A DNA stretch of 64,000 bases from Triglochin maritima (lineage: Eukaryota; Streptophyta; Magnoliopsida; Alismatales; Juncaginaceae), in contig OY821771.1 of assembly GCA_963682175.1 (NCBI GenBank), positions 27,982,201 through 28,046,200 of the forward strand, written 5' to 3'. A program made the position numbers and the translations under genes. The notes beneath the pieces are model-generated. The model was not told where the DNA came from. It did not search any database and was given only the letters and a program-made list of their open reading frames with translations. Each line of letters opens with the position of its first letter. Positions within the stretch are counted from its first letter, which is position 1. Positions 57,535 to 64,000 of the stretch are shown piece after piece.

Positions 57535-59947
57535 AACCGGTTACGTAGTACATATTGATTGTAATTTGTAATGCATTTTTAATGTAAAATATATCATGTA
57601 TTTGTACTTATATCGTGTTGTTCTTTTACCGGATTTTAAATTTAAGTATTATTTGATATCTAAAGAAATAAGTAGAATATATGTTCGTGAGAAATAAATA
57701 TTAAAAATACGATAGTCAAAGAAATAAGTGGAAGATATGTTCGTAAGAAATAAATAATAAGAGTACACAGATAAGCATAAGCAAATACCAACAAATGTAG
57801 TAATAGTGCAACATATAATAAAACGATAGTAAGAGCAAGTGAACTATAGCTCAGCATCCGAATAATGGTCCGAAATGCCCAACTGGCTGTTCCAATCCTC
57901 GATGAGGCGATCCAAATCTGCACATGCAAGTCTCGTATCCTCAGTCGGCATCCTGTCTCTTTGTTGCAAGAACGGTTGCGTACACCGTATCACCCTACTC
58001 ATCCACTGTATGTAACATAAAAATTAGCGTACATTTACAATAATAACAAAATATACATTACAATTAGAAATAAAATTAGATAAACTTACCGCATCGGCAG
58101 ATGTCTTATCCAATGGTCTCTCCGGTCTCAGAATGATACCTCGTACGATAAGTGGATGTGAACACCTACCGAACCACTGCAAATAATCTGCATCACAAGT
58201 GGAGGGGTCGCAGATATGACTCAGATCGTCTAGGTGAAGTCGTCCTACTCTCGGAAATGATCTCCAAATCGATTCCGCGAACGAAACGTAATGCCTGACG
58301 TCGTACATCATCGCAATCGCAGACCGTACTGCATGTTCGGGCGTCGGGATGTCAACCGGGATCACCTGAACGTAACCTAACTGACGTAACACGCGATCAG
58401 GTAAATAAGGCTCTGTGATATCCCTATAACGAATAACGCCCATAAATGTAGTCCTCGGCACAACTACAGCAGGCTCAGGACCATACGACAACCACTCCAC
58501 CTGAACGTTTATACGTTAATAATAATAAAGTTAAAATTTAAATAAACGTGAATGATATATACATTATATACCTGCGATGTAGTCATCTGATCTAGTTATC
58601 TACGAATAGAAAGAAGTCGACCCTCACTCTTATCCTCGGCCCGGTCAGCCCACATACGCGAACGGGGATGACCACGCTCAATAATCTTCCGCTCCCGATG
58701 TGGGCGGAAAGCAAGAAAATACTCATAGATCCAAGCCTGCAGCAGTGTAAGAGAACCTGTAATCTAAGAACAATCAACACGACTTGAGATACCCAGTTGG
58801 CGATACAGATATGCCAACGTCGCTGACCCCCATGAGTACTGACCAATGGTATCTGGCTCCCTCGCCTCCAATAGGTCGCGTGGTCTGACTCTGGAACCGC
58901 TCTTGTCGACAAACAAGACGCAGCCTAGCAGTAAGAAGAGGTAAGCAGTCATCTGTGTATCCTCAGTCCGTGGTGGTCGCACCCGTCTGCAACACTCGTC
59001 CACAACATCGATACTAACACCATCGCCACTCCAAAATAAGTTATCCCGCCCAAGACCCTCCAGGCTGACACCCAGCAACTCAGATACAAATAACTTCAGC
59101 TCAGACGTCGGCGCCTGCGTACTGACCATATGACCCTCAACAGGAATGTGCAGAATTTGAAAGACGTCATGCAACATGATCGTCATCTCTCCGAACGGCA
59201 AGTGGAAAGTGTTGGTGTCAGGCTGCCACCGCTCCATGAAAGCCGAAATCAATGACTTGTCAATGCATGAAAACATGTTGTACGGCAAGTGACCCAATCC
59301 ACTGTCACTAACGGTCGCCGTCATATCATCAGTCATCACTGAACATCAATCCTGCAATGTCGTACAGGCTCTGTGCCGATTATGGCACTTCAAAACCTTC
59401 CGATCCTCGCCATCCCAGATACGTCTGACGATGTGGCCTCCGAAACTCGGAATGATGCTGTCATCTAGAGGACCACCGGGCATCATACCCGTGACGATCC
59501 AAGACTCGCCATCACCCCTCTTCTTCTTCTTCTGAGCTCGGGCGTATGCAGTGCACGAACTCGAATCACCGGTCACAAACCGGCGACCTCGACCCTTCCT
59601 AATGACCCACTCAGCCGAAGGACTACAATCTCGCCCCCATCCTCGACCGTACTGATGTATCACCTCCTCCTGTGGCCCCAAGCCATACCGGCCCCATCGT
59701 CACTCTCGTCATGACTCCTCAACTCATCTGAATCATCCTCGTCGTCGAAAGAATCCCCAAGTGTCTGACGAAGATGTAAAAGATCTATCTTTCTCCTAAC
59801 TGAAGCAGAAATACCCCGTCTACGTGGATGACGAGGACCTGACTCATATGCTACACTACGTACCGCGCGTAACGGAATTGATTTTCCTTTTCCTCCACGG
59901 TAACCCAATGACTATTAATTCAATTTTAAAAATAAAATTTTATTAAT

Positions 59948-60262
59948 GGATTTACTAAAATAATTAAACTAATTATTAACTTAATAATTGATTTATTTAG
60001 CAATTATCACAATTAATCAATAATCCTTTACTAAAAGTGTACACAACTAATTATTAACATAATAATCAATTTATTTAGTTATTATCACAACTTTTAATCA
60101 ATAATTCCGTACTAAAATAATTAAACTAATTATTAACTTAATAATCGATTTATTTAGTAATTATCACAATTTATAATCAATAAAGGATTTACTAAACTAA
60201 TTTAATTCATTATTAACATAATTTTCAATTTATTTTAAATTTATCACAATTTATAATCAATT
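59948..60262. repeat. AT-rich tandem repeat in PMD intron 1
   Basis: About four imperfect units of 76-80 bp, each with TTTACTAAA, ACTAATTATTAAC(T/A)TAATAAT and TTATCACAATTTATAATCAAT. Confidence 0.75.
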
Positions 60263-60283
60263 TAAAAAAAATTAAAAACAATT

Positions 60284-60408
60284 GGGGCGTCTGCGGGAGA
60301 CGTCCCAACGCTCGGGGAGGCGTCTGCCGGAGACGCCTCCCCTAGGTGGGAGGCGGCTCCCGCAGATGCCTTACCCTTTGTTGGGGCGTCTCCCGCGGAC
60401 GCCCCACT
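60284..60408. repeat. GC-rich repeat island in PMD intron 1
   Basis: Six or so imperfect copies of GGGGCGTCT(G/C)CGGGAGACG in both orientations, sharply GC-rich within AT-rich DNA. One frame on each strand is open and reads Gly-Ala-Ser-Ala/Pro-Gly/Ala-Asp-Ala-Pro repeats (for example GEASAGDASP). It may be an exon remnant rather than intron. Confidence 0.7.
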
Positions 60409-60509
60409 CATAAAAAAATTAAAAAAAATTAATTAAAATAAAGAAGACAATTTACCAGATTTGAGTAATCTGGGACGTCCACTGGTTCTTTTCCTGACCT
60501 CCGAGACAT

Positions 60510-62097
60510 TATATCTGGTGAATAGAAGAGTAATATGAAGAGAGAGTGATGTTAGAAAAGTGAAATGAAAAGTTATATAAATAGAAATGATAGAAGGGCA
60601 AAATGGTAATCTGTACGGATGATTTAAGTAGTTTTACGTCGACGAACACCCCTTCATATCTTGATAGCTACCACGGTATTTGTCCATTCTCCGTACAACT
60701 TCTAAGATTAGCAAACAAAATATCTGATGTTTTTGAATAAAAAAACATTTCTGCACCTGTCCTGTCGTAGTCCACACAAAGGATCCTCCTAAAATATATC
60801 TTGCCATTATTCGATTACAAGCAGAAGCGAATTAAGTAAATATGAACAGTACCAAATTACAAATCCAACAAAATTAATGGATCGTAGTAAAGGAATGCAC
60901 AATCTTTTATTCTTTTTGAAGGAACTTCCTCAACCCGCCTCCAATGTCGGATGGATGTGCAAACTAGCAATCAAAGACCAATTAAGTCCACAAGGATTGT
61001 TTTGAAGCACATTTTTGTAATCATACTTTAATTCTCAAAAGTAAAAAATATAATTTGATTTCCATTAACATCTAAAGATTTGAATTTGTTTGAACACTCA
61101 GCTTTTGCGATTGAGACTCCCATGCAAAAGCTGCAATTGAGAGTAGTGTGTAGTTGAGGGCTTCTGGAGTGGGAAATCAACTCTTATTTGTGATAGTTTA
61201 AATGATTTGTTGGGAGGACTAAATGTCTTAAAAGTTGGCATATACAAGTATATAACAAGAAACAAGATCTAAGTAGATTAACAAATCAAGCAAGTAGGAA
61301 CAAAAACATCTGAGTCTAACAATAGCATCTTAACTGCAAAAACTCCATCTGATACGGAAAGTTGAGTTTGGGTGTTGGGTGAAAATCATTCTAAAAGCCT
61401 ACCCCAATTCTACCATTTGATTAGATTTCAGAAAAAGTTAATATTCTACAAACTAATATTCTACAAACTTACCAGAATACTCATTAATTTAACAATCAGA
61501 TTTTTTATTTGATAAAAATAGTTAAAATACCAACTAAGTCTTACACAGTTGGAAGATATCTTATATTGAGAAATTGAATCATAATTGTTTCATTTAGGGG
61601 TGTAAACGAATCGAGTCGAGCGAAAATTTTGAATCTCAAATATTTAACTTATATTAGTAACAAATACAAAAAATAATTAGAAATGGAGTAATAAAAAATT
61701 CAAGTCGAGCTTTTGAGTCTAATTTCAATTTTATTCGAGTTTGAGAGGCTCGTTTATCAAATTAAGTCGGAAGAATTTTTCATTTTTATCAAGACTCTTT
61801 ATTTTGAAGTTAAATTAGAATTGAACATTTTTCAAGTTAAACGAATGGAGTAAGAGTTAACAGCACTTTCATTTGCAATATTTGAGATTTAAAAACAAAT
61901 ATGAAAAAAAAAGTTAAAATGGGAATCAATGAGAAAGAAAAAGGAGGCAAAAGAAAAGAGAGCAAGTGGGGGTGAGTGAAAAGAAGCAACTGCCACCAAC
62001 CGCTTAGCTGTCCAAAAGCGAAATCTCCCCTCCCACCCGTCCTTCCACTCCCCACACTTCCTTATTTTCCTTGGATCCAAATCTCCCCCTGCCGGCA
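60510..62097. other. Intergenic region and promoter of the CIP7-like gene
   Basis: No gene seen. Just upstream of the CIP7-like ATG the sequence becomes GC- and CT-rich (61980-62097), which fits its 5' UTR. Short diverged duplications occur near 61440-61470 (ATATTCTACAAACTTACC, two copies). Confidence 0.5.
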
Positions 62098-62430
62098 ATG
62101 GATCCCCTCGACCGCGCCGTCTTCCAGCTCACGCCGACCCGCACCCGCTGCGACCTCATCGCCGTCTCCCTCTCCGGCTCCCGCGACAAAATCGCCTCTG
62201 GCCTCCTCAACCCCTTCCTTTCTCACCTTAAGTTCGCGAGGGACCACGTGCCTAAAGGAGGGTACTCCTTCGATCTGAAGGCGGATGGGGAGTGGTTTTG
62301 TAGGGGGACGTTGGAGAGGTTTTGCAGGTTTGTTGCCACTCCGGAGGTGCTCGAGAGGGTCGGGACGATCGAGACGGAGATCGTGCAGATCGAGGAGGCC
62401 GCTGAGCGGGCTCATGAGGCCAGTCTTGAG
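62098..62430 (+). CDS. COP1-interacting protein 7 (CIP7)-like, first exon; gene leaves the window
   Basis: Start ATG 62098; 111 codons to a donor at 62431 (GAG|GTTGTG), phase 0. MDPLDRAVFQLTPTRTRCDL, SGLLNPFLSHLKFARDHVPKGGYSFDL, WFCRGTLERFCRFVATPEVLERV and the acidic helix ETEIVQIEEAAE match the conserved N-terminus of CIP7-type proteins. In Arabidopsis these are nuclear, bind COP1 and promote light-regulated gene expression. The exon is markedly GC-rich compared with the flanks. No stop or shift; the remaining exons lie beyond 64000. The alternative is a different CIP7-family paralogue, since only the N-terminus is visible. Confidence 0.88.
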
Positions 62431-63738
62431 GTTGTGGTTTTTTTTCTTTCTTAATTTCGAAATTTAATCATTTGGTGTTTTTTTATCTGCATATGCTTTT
62501 AGATTAAGTGGAATCTATGATTTTTGGGAAACTCAGGGGCTATTTGGAATCACATTTTGAGGGTCAAATTTTCGTAAATCTGACCAAATCTTATTTTCAG
62601 TACGAGAGATTCTAAGTTTTAAAATTTCAGTTGTAAATCAGATTTGTTTCTTCATTTCTTTTTCTTTTCTTTTTGGATTTTGGAATCTAATCTTTTCGGT
62701 GTTTTTAGTTTATTTTATTGGATAATAGACACTTAAGTGTATGTCTGGAAATACTGTCAGAATCTATGGTGTTTGGAATTCTGGGAATCACATCTTGACA
62801 CTCAGATTTCGTAAAATATTGTAATCCGTTCCGGAATGAATCTGAGCCTTAATACAAAAAATTTAAAGTTCTTAGATGTCGGCTGTAACACATTTGTTTC
62901 TTCATTTTTGAAAATTGAACTCTGGATTATAGACACTTAAGTGTCGTCTGGAAATGCTTTTGAATCTATGGTTTTTGGGAAGCTCGGGGGCGGTTTGGAA
63001 TCACATTTTGACGGCCAAAATATCGTAAATTTGAGAAAATCTTATTTTCAGTTCTGGAATGTTTGAGCCTTACTACTAGAAATTCTAAGTTTTAAAATTT
63101 GTTTCTTCATTTTTGAAAATCAAAATCTGATAAGTGAATTGTGGTTCCAAGCGGAACCTTAGTTTTTTAGATTCTCTGAACTTAAATTTTTCGTTTGGTT
63201 TTCTTCCTGAATTGGGTACCAAAATCTTTGTAAATCAAATGATGGTCTGGCAAAGTTTCAGAATAGGTTCTGATTTTTTTCCCATTCTCACTTATTTGCG
63301 TAAGAAAATGGACTTGATAAAGGGACAGCTGAACTTGAATGAATTTGTTTGGGGCAACTTTTCTTTATTGGACACTTACGGTCTTGATTTTTTGTAGTTT
63401 TCCATACTTTTAAGTATATTAGTTAGAATGAGTTTCCAAATGTGAATCTTATTTGTTTAGATCTATAGAATATTGCATATTATTTGCAGATTTATACTTC
63501 ACTTCATTAGATTTGATAAAGGAATAGGAGAATTGAAGTTCAAGTCTGGTCTTTTGGAGTAAACCATTGGTTTATGTCCTTAGTTTATGTTGATCTCTTG
63601 TTAGGGTTATTCATATTAGCCGCGGAGGAAGTAATTATATTTGATATATTTTGTGAAATTTCAAAAATAGTACAGCAAATATTTAGTTTTTGCAAAGAGA
63701 TATGTCAGCAATGAGTAAGATCTATCGATCCTATCTAT

Positions 63739-63739
<1 letters not shown>
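62431..63739 (+). repeat. CIP7-like intron 1 with three diverged repeats
   Basis: Three related segments start near 62500, 62740 and 62960, each with the order ATCTATG(G/A)TTTTTGGGAA, TTTGGAATCACATTTTGA, CGTAAAT(T/C)TGA, TTATTTTCAGT and TCTTCATTT. The period is about 225-235 bp, which points to old tandem duplication inside the intron. The open frame 63134-63397 is not supported as an exon. Confidence 0.7.

Positions 63740-63740
<1 letters not shown>

Positions 63741-63786
<46 letters not shown>
63741..63786. repeat. (AT)n microsatellite, 46 bp
   Basis: 23 AT units without interruption, directly left of the MITE. Confidence 0.97.
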
Positions 63787-63789
<3 letters not shown>

Positions 63790-63791
63790 TT

Positions 63792-63981
63792 CTCAAGTGA
63801 GCCAAGGGCTTAATTTTTCTAAAATGAGCCCCCACAATATCCACCAGTCATTTCAAATTGTAAGGTAGATTAAGAAAAAAACGGTTATGCTAATGAATGG
63901 TGAGATTAACTGTAAATAAGATCCAATGGTGAGATATTAGGGGGCTTAAACTAAATTTGATGAGCCCTGGGCTCACTAGAG
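63792..63981. mobile_element. MITE of about 190 bp
   Basis: Inverted ends CTCAAGTGAGCCAAGGGCTTA and CTCTAGTGAGCCCAGGGCTCA (minus strand of the right end). Pairing continues inward through TGAGCCCCCACAATATC (63820) against GATATTAGGGGGCTTA (63935), so the arms are about 50 bp. It abuts an (AT)n tract on the left, as Micron-type MITEs do. The right flank is too short to check a duplication. Confidence 0.75.
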
Positions 63982-64000
63982 TTATACTCGTTGTTTTTTT

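Larger units (their letters stand above)
57844..60509 (-). pseudogene. Plant mobile domain (PMD, MAIN-like) gene, decayed
   Basis: Minus-strand exons 60509-60456 (MSRRSGKEPVDVPDYSNL), 59912-58572, 58500-58090 and 58005-57844, all with GT-AG borders and TAG stop at 57844. The PMD core is at about 59440-58700: PSFGGHIVRRIWDGEDR, SLISAFMERWQPDTNTFHL, PFGEMTIMLHDVFQIL and AWIYEYFLAFRPH. Exon 3 has HPLIVRGIILRPERPL. This is the family often annotated as serine/threonine phosphatase 7 long form homologue, found both as host genes (MAIN, MAIL1) and in transposons. It has a frame change near 59670 and in-frame stops at about 59344 (TGA for Trp), 58764 (TAG for Gln) and 58605 (TAA for Gln), so it cannot make the full protein. 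Confidence 0.88.

Noticed and set aside
57844..60509. PMD gene as an intact host gene
   Set aside because: Splice sites are good, but the reading frame has three in-frame stops and one frame change, so it is recorded as a pseudogene.
1..64000. tRNA, rRNA or other structural RNA genes
   Set aside because: None recognised by eye. The only tRNA-like strings are the primer binding sites complementary to tRNA-Asp.

Overview
The window is flowering-plant nuclear DNA, most likely from a eudicot. It has GT-AG introns, a plant-specific NAC transcription factor, the first exon of a COP1-interacting-protein-7-like gene, a plant mobile domain (PMD) gene and plant-type L1 LINE, Athila-like, Copia-like and CACTA elements. 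Nothing bacterial, organellar or exogenous-viral was seen.

Layout. 1-5.8 kb is the left genic island: a possible first exon on the minus strand at the edge, then a complete three-exon NAC gene (minus, 1957-3125). From 5.8 to 60.5 kb the sequence is almost entirely nested transposable elements. Solo LTRs with target-site duplications (TSDs) lie at 5796-7954, 10334-11906, 25969-27197, 40665-42872, 48983-50457 and 53377-55401 (exact 5-bp TSDs), and at 8159-10262, 43617-47272 and 47460-48887 (4 of 5 bases). A full-length but decayed L1-type LINE (14422-29068, 16-bp TSD) carries a 7.4-kb Athila-like gag-only element (16774-24139) and one of the solo LTRs. The LINE itself landed next to a decayed Ulp1-protease-like transposon gene. 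A second Athila-like element (29963-36225, plus) abuts a third in the opposite orientation (36226-40515), which has the unusual order LTR-internal-LTR-internal. A CACTA element with 3-bp TSD GAT (50765-56209) carries a decayed Transposase_24-type ORF and a nested solo LTR. It is followed by a decayed OTU-like gene (plus) converging on a decayed PMD/MAIN-like gene (minus, 57844-60509). The right island (about 60.5-64 kb) holds the promoter, first exon and start of a long intron of the CIP7-like gene, with a MITE next to an (AT)n tract at the very end.

How the parts relate. The host genes NAC and CIP7-like look intact where visible. Everything between is a layered insertion record whose order can be read from the TSDs: Ulp1-like gene, then LINE, then Athila-like element and solo LTR.

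Most interesting signal. LTRs of several apparently unrelated families carry pairs of short palindromes at a fixed 21-22 bp start-to-start distance, about two DNA helical turns. One family type uses CGGTCGACCG and the Athila-like type uses CCGCCAATTGGCGG. The spacer sequences differ, and the spacing is better conserved than the surrounding DNA. The second most interesting signal is a conserved accessory ORF downstream of gag in the pol-less Athila-like elements.
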